Positions 33,681-43,152 of a stretch of DNA of 64,000 nucleotides are shown here, in pieces (position 1 is the stretch's first letter; every line of letters begins with the position of its first letter). Source of the stretch: Chryseobacterium piscicola (GTDB lineage: Bacteria > Bacteroidota > Bacteroidia > Flavobacteriales > Weeksellaceae); assembly GCF_900156685.1 (NCBI RefSeq), contig NZ_FTOJ01000001.1:1-64000 (forward strand). The letters run 5' to 3'. The notes under the pieces were generated by a model. It was not told the DNA's origin. It worked only from the letters and a program-made list of their open reading frames with translations, and did not search any database. Made by a program: the position numbers and the translations under genes.

Positions 33681-35789
33681 ATGAAAAAATATTTAATAAA
33701 AACACAGAAAATCTTCCTCCTTCTCTTCGCTTTTGGATTTATAGGCGCACAGCAGAGCTCTAAATTACCTAAAGACGCTCTTTTTTACATGGAAATCAAC
33801 GGGAAACATCTCAATAACAAGATTAATTGGGCAAAGGTAAATCCGTTTTTTAAAGAGCTTTCTAAAGATGATGATAAAAAAACTGCGTCTTGGAATGACT
33901 ACTCTAAAACGGGAATAAAATACGATGAAACACAATACCATTACGCTTCAGCGAATGATTCTATTTATGCTTACACCACTTATTTTACTTTAGACAACAA
34001 TCAAAAATTTACAGAATTCATCAATTCTATAAAGAAAAAAGGCCAAGAAGTAACCAAAAAAAATAATTACGAATATGTTGACATAGACGATAATATTTTT
34101 GTAGCATGGAATGACAAAAAGGCGGTTCTGAAAATGATGAACTACAACAAACCGTATGAATATGAAACCTATTCAGACAGTGCCGTAGCCGTTGTAGATA
34201 GCACAACTGTGGCCACAGTGGATAGCGTAGCCGTAGCAGATGATTATGAAATTGAAGAAGAAAGACCTTTCGATTACAAAGAGGAAATCGCAAATCTGAA
34301 AGAAGAGATTGCGTATATGAAACAAAACATCAAAGATTACAATGCAGAGATCCTAAAAACTCAAAAAGACATTAAATATCTAGAAAAACACCATAAATAT
34401 CCTGAAGAAAAGGTTACTAAAGAACCAATTAGAGACACTACCTACACAGAAAGTGATGAAGAGGAAGTTCCACCACCGCCACCCGTAGGACCACGCAAAC
34501 AGGGCGAAGAGGAGGATGAAGATGAGACTGAAGTGTATGATTACGAAGCTGAAGCCGCTATTGATTCTGCTTACTATAAAGAAATGGACTCTCTAAATAT
34601 TGAGAAATTTAAAATGGTGAAAAATTTTGCAGAAGCAGACTTCGACAAATATTTCAATTCAAATTTTGAGCTTGAAGTTTCTAAGGATGTTTTGAATTTC
34701 AGAGATGCCAATTCTGATGTATTTATTTACACAGATTACGCGAAAATTTTCGGACTACAATCTTACAAAAGCCTTTACAGAAATTTTGATTTTGACCAGA
34801 TTTTAGGAAAAATGTATAATTCTAATTCATCCTACAATCTCTATTTTGATGATGACAAGGTACGATTAATCAACAATTACCAACACAAAAACAGCGACAT
34901 AAACAATGGTTTCTCTGCACTCTATAAAGGAAAAAAGAACAAAAAACTAACAGCCCTTATAAACGACAAAAGCATCGGATATTATGCACTGAACATTAAT
35001 GGCTATAAGTATTTTGACCTTATCTACACCTTATTTGAGAATACCGGTGATGGAAATTATCAGAAAGAAATTAAACTGATGATGGAAACCATAAAAATAG
35101 TTTTAGACGAAGAAGCTATTTCAAAAATAGCTCCTGGAAACGGAATTTTTGTTTTGAATGAATTGAAATCTAAAAAAGTAGAGTACACAGATTACGAGTA
35201 CGACGAAGATTACAACGAAAAGGAAATTAAAAAAACCAAAGATGTTACGGTTCCTGATTTTACATTCGCATTCGCTACAGAAAACGAAAAATATTGGATC
35301 CGAATTTTTGATATGCTTATTTCTAATAAAGACATAGGGAAAAACTTCATCAAAGAAGGCGATTTCTATAGATTTAAGGAAGGCACAAATCAAGGACCCG
35401 TTGATCAATTGTATTTTACCGTAAAAGACGGAATTGTTTATCTTACAACTGCAAAAGAAAACATCAACCCAAAAACCCAGTCTGAAATTTCAAAAAAATG
35501 GATGAAAGATTCTGAAAAATACCCAGTATCAGGAAGATTAAACCTTCAAAAATTACTCATTGGTATTGACCAAGAATTCAAAGATTCTTCTGAGATAAAA
35601 CTTCTAAATCTGATGAAAAAAAATGCAGGTGAATTTAATTACAAAAGTGAAATAAAAAGCAACAGCATACAGACAGAGATTGATTATAACATTAAAACTT
35701 CTGCAGAAAACAGCTTGATGTATTTCTTTGATTTAATTGATGAAATCTACAAAATAACAGATTCTGAGAAGAAAAATCATACTTTATAA
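33681..35789 (+). CDS. DUF4836-like exported protein with acidic coiled-coil insertion
   Basis: The 702-residue protein has a signal peptide (1-23). Residues 28-157 and 310-702 look like one alpha/beta domain, the DUF4836-like pattern LPKDALFYMEINGKHLNNKI followed by KFTEFINSIKKKG. A large insertion at about 158-310 breaks it: a Val/Asp/Ser-rich stretch, a coiled coil with heptads (EEIANLKEEIAYMKQN), a run of five prolines (264-268) and a very acidic patch. The gene's neighbour (35790-37013) has the same core without the insertion. No catalytic motif is seen. It lies in an envelope-protein operon, and its stop codon abuts the next start. Confidence 0.7.
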   Translation: MKKYLIKTQKIFLLLFAFGFIGAQQSSKLPKDALFYMEINGKHLNNKINWAKVNPFFKELSKDDDKKTASWNDYSKTGIKYDETQYHYASANDSIYAYTTYFTLDNNQKFTEFINSIKKKGQEVTKKNNYEYVDIDDNIFVAWNDKKAVLKMMNYNKPYEYETYSDSAVAVVDSTTVATVDSVAVADDYEIEEERPFDYKEEIANLKEEIAYMKQNIKDYNAEILKTQKDIKYLEKHHKYPEEKVTKEPIRDTTYTESDEEEVPPPPPVGPRKQGEEEDEDETEVYDYEAEAAIDSAYYKEMDSLNIEKFKMVKNFAEADFDKYFNSNFELEVSKDVLNFRDANSDVFIYTDYAKIFGLQSYKSLYRNFDFDQILGKMYNSNSSYNLYFDDDKVRLINNYQHKNSDINNGFSALYKGKKNKKLTALINDKSIGYYALNINGYKYFDLIYTLFENTGDGNYQKEIKLMMETIKIVLDEEAISKIAPGNGIFVLNELKSKKVEYTDYEYDEDYNEKEIKKTKDVTVPDFTFAFATENEKYWIRIFDMLISNKDIGKNFIKEGDFYRFKEGTNQGPVDQLYFTVKDGIVYLTTAKENINPKTQSEISKKWMKDSEKYPVSGRLNLQKLLIGIDQEFKDSSEIKLLNLMKKNAGEFNYKSEIKSNSIQTEIDYNIKTSAENSLMYFFDLIDEIYKITDSEKKNHTL

Positions 35790-37013
35790 ATGAAGAAAAA
35801 ATGGTTCCTTTTTTCAATGGCAATCATTGCCCTTCTGGCGATATATTTTGGGCTTTATTACAAAAATAAAGAACTGAAATATATCCCAGACAGTGCAGAT
35901 GCAGTTGTTTTGATTGATGTGAAAAATTTCACAAGAAAATATTTATTTGAAACACTCACACATCCATCAGCTTGGTTTAAGGACAATAAAAAGAAAGACA
36001 AAATTTCTTGGAGAGATGCTGGAATTAAAATACCAGATTTCGTGCAATTATTTCATCTCAAAAACGAAAGTTTTTATAATTGGAATACCGTATTAGAAAT
36101 TAAAAACAAAGAAGAGTTTCTACTATTTCTTAAAAAAAATGGCTTTCAAAATAAAAGACATAATATCTACAGTAACGGAAATTTTAGCTTAAAAATAAGC
36201 GGAGAAATCTGCATTATCGGCACATCAGAAAAAAATCTTTCACATATAGAAAATTCTTTACAATCTACCAAAAACTTCATCAATACAGACGATTTTATGA
36301 CTGAAGGTATTGGCAGTTTAGGTATTATTAATAATAAAAAAATAGAAAAATATCCTATTACTCTGGAAGATAATTTTATTGAAATTTCGAACTTCGGTGA
36401 TTCTAAACACGCAACATCTTTTCTATCTAAAAACATAAACTCTACAGAATTTGCTACGGCACAGCTTGATCAAAAAAACATTCAAATCATTACAAAAATT
36501 TTAAAAACTGATTTTTTATCTCATAAGAAAATCAACGCTATTGAAGCTAATGTAGATTTAAAACAAGTTACAGATACTATAGTTAGTTATGATTACGACG
36601 ATAATTTTAATGAAATTGAAAAGATCAGTTATCAAAAAATTGTTCAGCCGCAGTACTTTATTCAAATTAATACAAAAAACAAAGAAGATCTGTGGACTTA
36701 TTTTGAACAAAAGAAATACATCAATAATCAGAATCAATTTAACGCAATTCCTTTTTCACCAAACAAAATTTCAAAAAATGAGACCGGAATTTTGATTCAC
36801 TCTGATATTCATCCTAAAATAAAAAACAATTTTAAAGAGAACTTCATCCTTATAAAAAATAATCCCCTAATACTCTCGTCATTTAAAAGCGTAACCGCCT
36901 CTGGGCAAAAAAAAATAACGGATGCAGCATATCTTTTTTATTTAAATCAAGATAAAAATTTTTTTATAAGACTTGCGTTTAAACATCAAGAATTACCTTT
37001 AATTTTGAGGTAA
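35790..37013 (+). CDS. membrane-anchored paralogue of the DUF4836-like protein
   Basis: The 407-residue protein has an N-terminal membrane helix (about 5-24) without a lipobox. The extracytoplasmic part starts YIPDSADAVVLIDVKNF, like the gene just upstream, and keeps the same order of short alpha/beta units (EFLLFLKKNGF, IIGTSEKNLSHIENSL). It is rich in Asn, Ile and Lys. Its start codon directly follows the stop codon of the upstream gene, so the two are cotranslated and may act as a pair. The function is unknown. Confidence 0.65.
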   Translation: MKKKWFLFSMAIIALLAIYFGLYYKNKELKYIPDSADAVVLIDVKNFTRKYLFETLTHPSAWFKDNKKKDKISWRDAGIKIPDFVQLFHLKNESFYNWNTVLEIKNKEEFLLFLKKNGFQNKRHNIYSNGNFSLKISGEICIIGTSEKNLSHIENSLQSTKNFINTDDFMTEGIGSLGIINNKKIEKYPITLEDNFIEISNFGDSKHATSFLSKNINSTEFATAQLDQKNIQIITKILKTDFLSHKKINAIEANVDLKQVTDTIVSYDYDDNFNEIEKISYQKIVQPQYFIQINTKNKEDLWTYFEQKKYINNQNQFNAIPFSPNKISKNETGILIHSDIHPKIKNNFKENFILIKNNPLILSSFKSVTASGQKKITDAAYLFYLNQDKNFFIRLAFKHQELPLILR

Positions 37014-37209
37014 TTTACATTTAAAATCTGCATCTCTTTATTAATTTAATTCAACGACATTCAAAACAAATAATTGTGAATAGTGTTCGTTATCAAAAAG
37101 AAAGGTAGTTCAGCACGTTCAGTATAAACATCAAATTTAGTAAATAGATGAAAATCTTTACTGTAATGACAGATTGCGACCAATCATTAAATTTAAAAAC
37201 CATTATCCG

Positions 37210-37548
37210 ATGAATGCTGATCATCTTGCTCTAATAAAAACTTTTACACACTATTTTCTTCACCTCATTTTTCCTGCATTTATCGCATACCTTTTCTACA
37301 GAAAACAGTGGAAAAAGGCTTATTTCATTATGCTAGCGACATTATTGGTAGACATTGATCATTTGTTTGCCAATCCTATTTTCGATCCGGATAGAATGAG
37401 TATAGGTTTTCATTTTTTACATTCTTATCCTGCAATTGCGGTGTATTTTTTGATGCTATTTTTTAAAGGAAATTCCAGAATCATAGGAATCGGATTGCTA
37501 TTTCACATGTTGACCGATTATCAAGATTTTGTACTTTGGCCACATTAA
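37210..37548 (+). CDS. DUF6122-like small membrane protein
   Basis: The start at 37210 (MNADHLALIKTF) is preferred to the in-frame ATG at 37174. The 112-residue protein has three or four hydrophobic segments and the His/Asp-rich pattern of this family: THYFLHLIFPAF, LLVDIDHLFANP, FHFLHSYP and FHMLTDYQD. The His and Asp residues resemble those of the YdjM-like membrane-bound metal-dependent hydrolases. No enzyme activity is proved. It overlaps the upstream part of the next open frame but not the chosen start of the antiporter gene. Confidence 0.6.
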   Translation: MNADHLALIKTFTHYFLHLIFPAFIAYLFYRKQWKKAYFIMLATLLVDIDHLFANPIFDPDRMSIGFHFLHSYPAIAVYFLMLFFKGNSRIIGIGLLFHMLTDYQDFVLWPH

Positions 37549-37612
37549 TAGTTTATTAATATTTTCTTTTAAAATTTATTTTTCAATAGATTTTTTGTAT
37601 TTTACAACTATT

Positions 37613-38683
37613 ATGAAAATTAAAGAATTCATTCACTATACTTACATTTTTCCTGTACTGGCAGTAATCTATTACTTCGTTGGATTGATGGGAACTGGTG
37701 TAATCTTCGACATCATTGCCGGAATTTTATTAACAGGGAGTGTACTATCTGCTGTACACCACGCAGAAGTAGTAGCACATAAAGTAGGCGAACCCTACGG
37801 AACCATTATTCTTGCATTGTGTATTACCATCATAGAAGTTGCTTTGATTGTTTCGTTAATGGTGGCTGGGGGCAAACAAGCTATTACACTGGCAAGAGAC
37901 ACAATCTTTGCAGCTGTAATGATTATTCTGAACGGAATCATCGGTATATGTATATTGGTGGGTGGTGTAAAATATTTTGAACAATACTTTGCTCGTACAT
38001 CGGCTACAACCTATTTGATTAGCATTGTTTCTATTTTGGTTATTACCTTAGTGCTTCCAAACTACACATCAAGCATCAATGGGCCTTACTATAATAACGC
38101 ACAACTGATATTTGTTTCCATAGCCTGTTTAGTTATTTATGGCGTCTTTTTGATGGTGCAAACAGTAAGACACAGAAGCTATTTTGTTCCCGCAGACGGA
38201 AATGCTGAAGAACATTATACTCCCAATAAAACGCAGGCAATTATTAGTTTTGCTTTTTTAGTCATTTGTCTTATAATTGTGGTAATGCTAGCGAAAGGAT
38301 TATCTGGATCCATTGAAGACATGGTACAAAGCATGGGTGCACCCAAATCTTTAGTTGGAGTTATTATTGCTGCGGTTATTTTACTTCCCGAAGGTGTTGC
38401 CGCAATTCGTGCAGCGAGAAATAATCAGATACAGTCGAGTTTAAATCTGGCTTTAGGATCAGCTTTGGCGAGTATCGGTTTGAGCATTCCTGCAATTTCT
38501 GCCGTGAGTATAATGTACGATATTCCGCTGGTTTTAGGTTTGGACAAGAAAGATATTATTCTTCTTACATTATCTGTGTTTATCGTGATGCTATCTCTAA
38601 GCAGGGGGAAAACGAATGTTCTGTACGGAACTGTGTTGCTGGTTAATTTAGCCGCTTACATTTTTACCGTAATTGTGCCGTAA
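37613..38683 (+). CDS. Ca2+/H+ antiporter, CaCA family (ChaA-like)
   Basis: The start at 37613 (MKIKEFIHYTYIFPVL) gives a 356-residue membrane protein with about 11 hydrophobic segments. The first CaCA repeat has HHAEVVAHKVGEPYGT with the ion-binding Glu, and the second has ILLPEGVAAIRAARNNQIQSSL, the matching inverted copy. ChaA-type proteins expel Ca2+ or Na+ in exchange for protons. The upstream leader overlaps the end of the DUF6122-like gene's spacer, and the gene is probably monocistronic. Confidence 0.88.
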   Translation: MKIKEFIHYTYIFPVLAVIYYFVGLMGTGVIFDIIAGILLTGSVLSAVHHAEVVAHKVGEPYGTIILALCITIIEVALIVSLMVAGGKQAITLARDTIFAAVMIILNGIIGICILVGGVKYFEQYFARTSATTYLISIVSILVITLVLPNYTSSINGPYYNNAQLIFVSIACLVIYGVFLMVQTVRHRSYFVPADGNAEEHYTPNKTQAIISFAFLVICLIIVVMLAKGLSGSIEDMVQSMGAPKSLVGVIIAAVILLPEGVAAIRAARNNQIQSSLNLALGSALASIGLSIPAISAVSIMYDIPLVLGLDKKDIILLTLSVFIVMLSLSRGKTNVLYGTVLLVNLAAYIFTVIVP

Positions 38684-38714
38684 TAAGCCTAAATTCATTT
38701 TATAAAAGGCATTT

Positions 38715-39239
38715 TTAAAACTTATACTTCTTCGAAATTATTTTTTGAGAATAAATTTTCAAGTCTTGTAATTCTGAGCTCAAGTTTTTTGCTTTATCAA
38801 TTTTCCCCGGTTGGTAGATGAGTTTAATCGTTTTGGGAGATATATCTTGATTAAATCTTCGGTTATAAAAAATGATGTATTCTGTATTGATTTGAAACTT
38901 TACTTTCTGTTTTGGTTTTGCAATCACAAAATCTTCTATATGTAATTTTCTAATTTCTTGAAGCTGATAAGGTGGAACTTCCCATTGATCAATTGAATTT
39001 TTAGGAGAAACCTCGATGTTATAAAAGTAATTATATTCGTTAGGGTTAAGTTTACCTGGATGGTCAGTAGGTAAAGGCAAAATGATCTCTTCACTAGAAT
39101 TATTAATAAGTTCACAATACAAAATGTAATGTGTAGATTCATTTTCGACAGTTTTTTCAATGTTTAATATTTCAATTTTTTGTCCGAAATAAAAACAAAA
39201 ATTTAGAATTAATGCAGCAATTAAAAGTTTTAATTTCAT
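38715..39239 (-). CDS. secreted protein of unknown function
   Basis: The 174-residue protein has a short signal peptide (MKLKLLIAALILNFCFYFG). The mature part is beta-rich and resembles an Ig-like or DUF-type outer domain (NSSEEIILPLPTDHPG, and TEYIIFYNRRFNQD), without any catalytic motif. It lies 24 bases downstream of the truncated haemoglobin gene on the same strand, so they may share a transcript. The function is unknown. Confidence 0.55.
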   Translation of the reverse strand: MKLKLLIAALILNFCFYFGQKIEILNIEKTVENESTHYILYCELINNSSEEIILPLPTDHPGKLNPNEYNYFYNIEVSPKNSIDQWEVPPYQLQEIRKLHIEDFVIAKPKQKVKFQINTEYIIFYNRRFNQDISPKTIKLIYQPGKIDKAKNLSSELQDLKIYSQKIISKKYKF

Positions 39240-39263
39240 GAAGTATTAGTGTAAATAAATTTA

Positions 39264-39644
39264 TTATAATTTTCTTGCCATTTCCATTTTGTAAGCCATT
39301 AAATTAGCAATATTTTCAGACTTTATAATCGCCATGTTGGCATTTTCTCCACTGAAATTTTCTTCGATGGTTTGCTTCCACAATTTAAGCCACTGTTCGA
39401 AATGATGTTTTTCCATTGCTTCCATTGCGTTTATTGGGAAGTGTACCGCCATCGGATTTCCTTTATAGCTCATTTGCCCGAATAAAATAGTTTCCCAAAA
39501 AGAATACATTTTTGGCAAATGCTTTTCAAAATCAACTTTTATAATATCTTTAAAGAAGAAACCAATCGTTTCATCATCAATTACTTTTGTATAAAAACTA
39601 TTGACTAAAAGCTCAATATCTTCTCTTGATTCCAGTTTTTTCAT
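39264..39644 (-). CDS. group III truncated haemoglobin
   Basis: The 126-residue cytoplasmic protein has the short 2-on-2 globin pattern of group III: FYTKVIDDETIGFFF (helix B region), FWETILFG (helix E), and the proximal His81 in EKHHFEQWLKLW (helix F). These haem proteins bind O2, NO or sulfide; the role of group III is not settled. It is divergent from the KirBac channel gene and followed by a small secreted-protein gene. Confidence 0.88.
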   Translation of the reverse strand: MKKLESREDIELLVNSFYTKVIDDETIGFFFKDIIKVDFEKHLPKMYSFWETILFGQMSYKGNPMAVHFPINAMEAMEKHHFEQWLKLWKQTIEENFSGENANMAIIKSENIANLMAYKMEMARKL

Positions 39645-39716
39645 AGATCAAATTTAGCTTAATTTAAAATAAAAATTTTGATTGTAAAATTGATAAATTT
39701 CATAATAACAATATTT

Positions 39717-39724
39717 TATCTTTG
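39717..39724 (+). promoter_or_regulatory. -7 element of the KirBac gene
   Basis: TATCTTTG matches TAnnTTTG exactly, 46 bases before the ATG at 39770. A TTTC near 39698 is a weak -33 candidate at a short spacing. Confidence 0.45.
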
Positions 39725-39769
39725 TAAATTAATAACGTAAAAAAAGGCTTCACAAATGAATAAGTAATT

Positions 39770-40741
39770 ATGGCAAGAGGTTTTAAGAAAAAAATAAAAC
39801 AAGAAAACGCAGAAAATAGTGGTTTTGGAAGTCGCGCTTCGGGACGTTTTATCAATAAAGACGGGCTTCCGAATGTACGAAGAAAAGGAGTCAACGTTTT
39901 CAACAGGCTGAGTTGGTATCATACGATGTTGAATTTATCATCATTCCGATTTATCACCTACCTGGTAATCATGTATATCCTAATCAATCTTATTTTTGCA
40001 TTTATTTATTACCTCATTGGCGTAGAGCATCTTACCGGCATTGATAAAAGTGATCCTATGAACGAATTTATTGATGTCTTTTTCTTCAGTTCGCAGACTT
40101 TTACAACGGTAGGTTACGGAAGAATAGCACCAATTGGCTTTGCAGCAAGTTTGGTTGCCACTTTTGAAGCATTTCTTGGATTGCTAACATTCGCCATCGC
40201 CACTGGTTTATTTTACGGAAGATTTTCAAGGCCCAGAGCTTATCTTAGATTTTCAGATATTGCAGTAATTGCTCCTTTCCAAGAAGCTACAGCATTGATG
40301 TTTAGATTAGCTCCTTACAAAAACAATGCATTGACAGACGCTGATGTTACCCTTTCTACTGCAATTGAGATTAATGAAGAAGGAACAACGAAGAGTAATT
40401 TTTACCGTTTAGAAACTCAATTAAGTAAAATAAACACATTAGCTCTGAACTGGACGGTAGTTCATAAAATAGACGAAAACTCTCCATTCTTCGGGTTTTT
40501 AGCTGATGATTTTAAAAATACCAATATTGAAATTATCGTTCATGTAAGAGCGTTTGATGAAGTTTTTTCTAATACTGTTGTTCAGAGATCTTCTTATGTA
40601 TCTCAAGAAATTATTTATGGTGCAAAATTTTCACCAATGTATTATCCCGACCAAGAAAAAGATTCTACAGTTTTGGATCTTGATAAAATTAATGAATATC
40701 AAAAAGTTGAACTTCCAGTTTTAGAAACAGAAAAAGTATAA
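39770..40741 (+). CDS. inward-rectifier-type potassium channel (KirBac-like)
   Basis: The 323-residue inner membrane protein has an N-terminal slide segment (about 40-56), TM1 (60-82), a pore loop with the K+ selectivity filter TVGYG (113-117) and TM2 (124-149). Residues 155-300 form the cytoplasmic beta-rich Kir domain (RPRAYLRFSDIAVIAPFQ and so on). KirBac channels carry K+ and are gated by ligands or lipids. The YkgJ-like gene follows directly, with its ATG after the stop. Confidence 0.92.
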   Translation: MARGFKKKIKQENAENSGFGSRASGRFINKDGLPNVRRKGVNVFNRLSWYHTMLNLSSFRFITYLVIMYILINLIFAFIYYLIGVEHLTGIDKSDPMNEFIDVFFFSSQTFTTVGYGRIAPIGFAASLVATFEAFLGLLTFAIATGLFYGRFSRPRAYLRFSDIAVIAPFQEATALMFRLAPYKNNALTDADVTLSTAIEINEEGTTKSNFYRLETQLSKINTLALNWTVVHKIDENSPFFGFLADDFKNTNIEIIVHVRAFDEVFSNTVVQRSSYVSQEIIYGAKFSPMYYPDQEKDSTVLDLDKINEYQKVELPVLETEKV

Positions 40742-41230
40742 ATGAATTTAGACCCAAACAAGAAACAAGCTTTACAAAAGCAAAAAGAGCATAAGAAATT
40801 CTTAGAAGTTTTGAAAAAAAAACCTCCCAAAAACTTAGATTATATTGTGCAAGAAGTACATGACAAGGTTTTTGAGAAAGTAGATTGTCTTCAATGTGCC
40901 AATTGTTGTAAAACAACAGGACCACTTTATACAGAAAAAGACATCGAGCGAATTTCAAAACATTTGCGCATGAAGCAGGTGGACTTTGAAAATAAATTTT
41001 TGCGTGTAGATGAAGAAAATGACAAAGTTTTACAAAATCTTCCCTGCTTTTTTCTGAATCAAGATAATACGTGTTCTATTTATGATGTTCGTCCGAAAGC
41101 ATGTAGAGAATACCCGCATACAGACCGAAAAAAAATCTATCAAATTAATGATTTAATGATCCAAAACACAATAATTTGCCCCGCCGCATTTGAGTTTGTA
41201 GAAGCTATGATGAAGAATTTGAATAAATAA
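40742..41230 (+). CDS. YkgJ-family cysteine-cluster protein
   Basis: The 162-residue cytoplasmic protein has eight Cys: 49, 52, 55, 56, 102, 111, 121 and 146, in the family patterns CxxCxxCC and CSIYDVRPKACREYP. The family is thought to bind zinc or an iron-sulfur cluster; one Bacteroidota relative is in DNA or metal homeostasis, but no role is fixed. The ATG directly follows the KirBac stop (TAAATG), so the pair is coupled, for unknown reasons. Confidence 0.85.
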   Translation: MNLDPNKKQALQKQKEHKKFLEVLKKKPPKNLDYIVQEVHDKVFEKVDCLQCANCCKTTGPLYTEKDIERISKHLRMKQVDFENKFLRVDEENDKVLQNLPCFFLNQDNTCSIYDVRPKACREYPHTDRKKIYQINDLMIQNTIICPAAFEFVEAMMKNLNK

Positions 41231-41233
41231 AAT

Positions 41234-41596
41234 TTAAGTTTTATTAATCTTTGAGATTCTGAATTTCACCATTTTTTTTATTAAATCCAATGGTAAACTT
41301 TCTTTTATTGGAAACTGAACGGCCCCTTTTGAAAACTTATATTTTTTTTCAATAAAATCATTTTCAAAATATTCAATGACTTCTGGCAAGGGATAGAAAC
41401 CAATATGATTTTTGTAAGCAGCAAAATAAACCAACACCTTTTTATTGTATTTAAAGGCAGGCATTTGATAACTAATGCATTCTTCTAAATCAGATTGTAG
41501 AGAATGAATAAGTTCCCGCAGCTGTTCAAGTTTTTGCTGGGTTTCTTCGGGAAAGAGAATAAAATATTCTTCAAAATTTTCAAATATGATTTTCAT
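41234..41596 (-). CDS. DUF1801 (YdhG-like) family protein
   Basis: The 120-residue protein has the DUF1801 pattern: LEQLRELIHSLQSDLEECISYQMPAFKYNKKVLVYFAAYKNH is its core and ends IGFYPLPEVIEYF. The later stretch SKGAVQFPIKESLP is also typical. Some relatives are called iron chaperones by analogy with YdhG/frataxin-like folds, without proof. It is convergent with the YkgJ-like gene (3 bases between stops). Confidence 0.78.
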   Translation of the reverse strand: MKIIFENFEEYFILFPEETQQKLEQLRELIHSLQSDLEECISYQMPAFKYNKKVLVYFAAYKNHIGFYPLPEVIEYFENDFIEKKYKFSKGAVQFPIKESLPLDLIKKMVKFRISKINKT

Positions 41597-41678
41597 GGAT
41601 TTTTCACAACATTAAATTTAATTCAAAAATTCAAATACTGCTTCAAGACTAAAAACAATAAACCAACATTTAAATAAA

Positions 41679-41707
41679 AAAGCATTGAACTGGACATTCA
41701 ATGCTTT
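41679..41707 (-). terminator. second hairpin downstream of gdhA
   Basis: AAAGCATTGAA and TTCAATGCTTT form a perfect 11-bp stem with a 7-base loop. On the minus strand it ends in a T-rich tail. It lies 54 bases beyond the first terminator and upstream of the DUF1801 gene, so it may back up the first. Confidence 0.6.
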
Positions 41708-41760
41708 CACTTTCACTATTACTTTTTCCCATTTATAGTCCCGGGACAGGTTATAACAAA

Positions 41761-41787
41761 AAAGATCGGGAAAGCATTCCCGACCTT
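41761..41787 (-). terminator. terminator of gdhA
   Basis: The GC-rich stem GGTCGGGAA/TTCCCGATC (minus-strand sense) lies just past the gdhA stop at 41794. The T tract after it is short, perhaps the reason for the second hairpin. Confidence 0.7.
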
Positions 41788-41793
41788 TATATT

Positions 41794-43152
41794 TTATACA
41801 ACTCCTTGAGCCAACATTGCTTCTGCTACTTTCACAAATCCAGCTATGTTTGCGCCTTTCACGTAGTTTACATATCCGTCTTCCTCTTTACCGTAGTCTC
41901 TACAAGCCTTGTGGATTCCGATCATGATTTCTTTCAGTCTTGCATCAACTTCCTCAGAAGTCCAGTTGAGTCTGATTGAGTTTTGAGTCATTTCTAAACC
42001 TGAAGTGGCTACACCACCAGCATTGGAAGCTTTCCCAGGAGAGAACAACACTTTGTTTTCTAGGAAATAATTAATTGCTTCTAAAGTGGAAGGCATATTT
42101 GCCGCTTCCGTTACACAAAGACAACCATTTTCAACCAAAAGTTTAGCGTCATCAAAGTCAAGCTCATTTTGTGTTGCTGAAGGAATTGCTACATCACATT
42201 TTACTTCCCAAGGTCTTTTTCCGGCATAGAAAACAGCAGATGGATATTTTTTTGCATAGTCTTCAGCTCTATTGTTTCCAGAAGATCTCAATTCCAAAAG
42301 GAAATCTATTTTATCACCATCAATTCCGTCTTTATCATAGATATACCCATCTGGTCCTGAAAGTGTTACCACTTTTCCACCAAGCTCATGTACTTTTTTA
42401 ATAACTCCCCAAGCTACGTTACCGAAACCTGATACTGTTACTATTTTATCTTTAAAAGTTTGCCCGATAGTCTTCAACATCTGCTCTGCAAAGTACACAA
42501 CACCGTATCCTGTAGCTTCAGGACGGATTAATGAACCTCCATAAGCAAGACCTTTCCCGGTAAGCACTCCTGTAAATTCGTTTCTTACTTTTTTGTATTG
42601 ACCGAATAAGTACCCGATTTCTCTAGCTCCCACACCAATGTCTCCAGCAGGTACATCCGTTTCAGGACCAATGTGCTTGCACAATTCTGTCATGAAAGCT
42701 TGGCAGAAACGCATTACTTCCATATCTGTTTTTCCCTGAGGATCAAAATCTGAACCTCCTTTCCCTCCTCCCATTGGAAGAGTAGTTAAAGAGTTTTTGA
42801 AAACCTGCTCGAATGCTAAAAACTTAAGTACAGAAAGATTTACTGTAGGATGAAAACGAATCCCTCCTTTGTAAGGTCCAATTGCAGAGTTCATCTGAAT
42901 TCTGAAACCTCTATTCACTTGAATTTCTCCTTTATCATCAACCCATGGAACTCTGAAAATAATAATTCTCTCGGCTTCAGCCATTCTTTCAAGAAGCTTC
43001 ATGCCTGTATATTCTTTTCTGGTCAAGATAAATGGAATTACTGTGATAGCAACTTCTTTTACTGCCTGTAAAAATTCTGGCTCATTCGGGTTTTTTGCTT
43101 CAATTTTTGCAATAAACTCCTGAATTTTTTGGTCAATATTATATTGTTCCAT
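41794..43152 (-). CDS. gdhA: NADP-specific glutamate dehydrogenase
   Basis: The 452-residue enzyme (hexameric, class I size) makes glutamate from 2-oxoglutarate and ammonia with NADPH. The active-site stretch PMGGGKGGSDFDPQGK contains the catalytic Lys and Asp, and the dinucleotide-binding pattern VSGFGNVAWG is near 238. It ends at two hairpins (41679-41787). With the type III glutamine synthetase at the right edge, it gives the window both ammonia-assimilation routes. Confidence 0.96.
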   Translation of the reverse strand: MEQYNIDQKIQEFIAKIEAKNPNEPEFLQAVKEVAITVIPFILTRKEYTGMKLLERMAEAERIIIFRVPWVDDKGEIQVNRGFRIQMNSAIGPYKGGIRFHPTVNLSVLKFLAFEQVFKNSLTTLPMGGGKGGSDFDPQGKTDMEVMRFCQAFMTELCKHIGPETDVPAGDIGVGAREIGYLFGQYKKVRNEFTGVLTGKGLAYGGSLIRPEATGYGVVYFAEQMLKTIGQTFKDKIVTVSGFGNVAWGVIKKVHELGGKVVTLSGPDGYIYDKDGIDGDKIDFLLELRSSGNNRAEDYAKKYPSAVFYAGKRPWEVKCDVAIPSATQNELDFDDAKLLVENGCLCVTEAANMPSTLEAINYFLENKVLFSPGKASNAGGVATSGLEMTQNSIRLNWTSEEVDARLKEIMIGIHKACRDYGKEEDGYVNYVKGANIAGFVKVAEAMLAQGVV

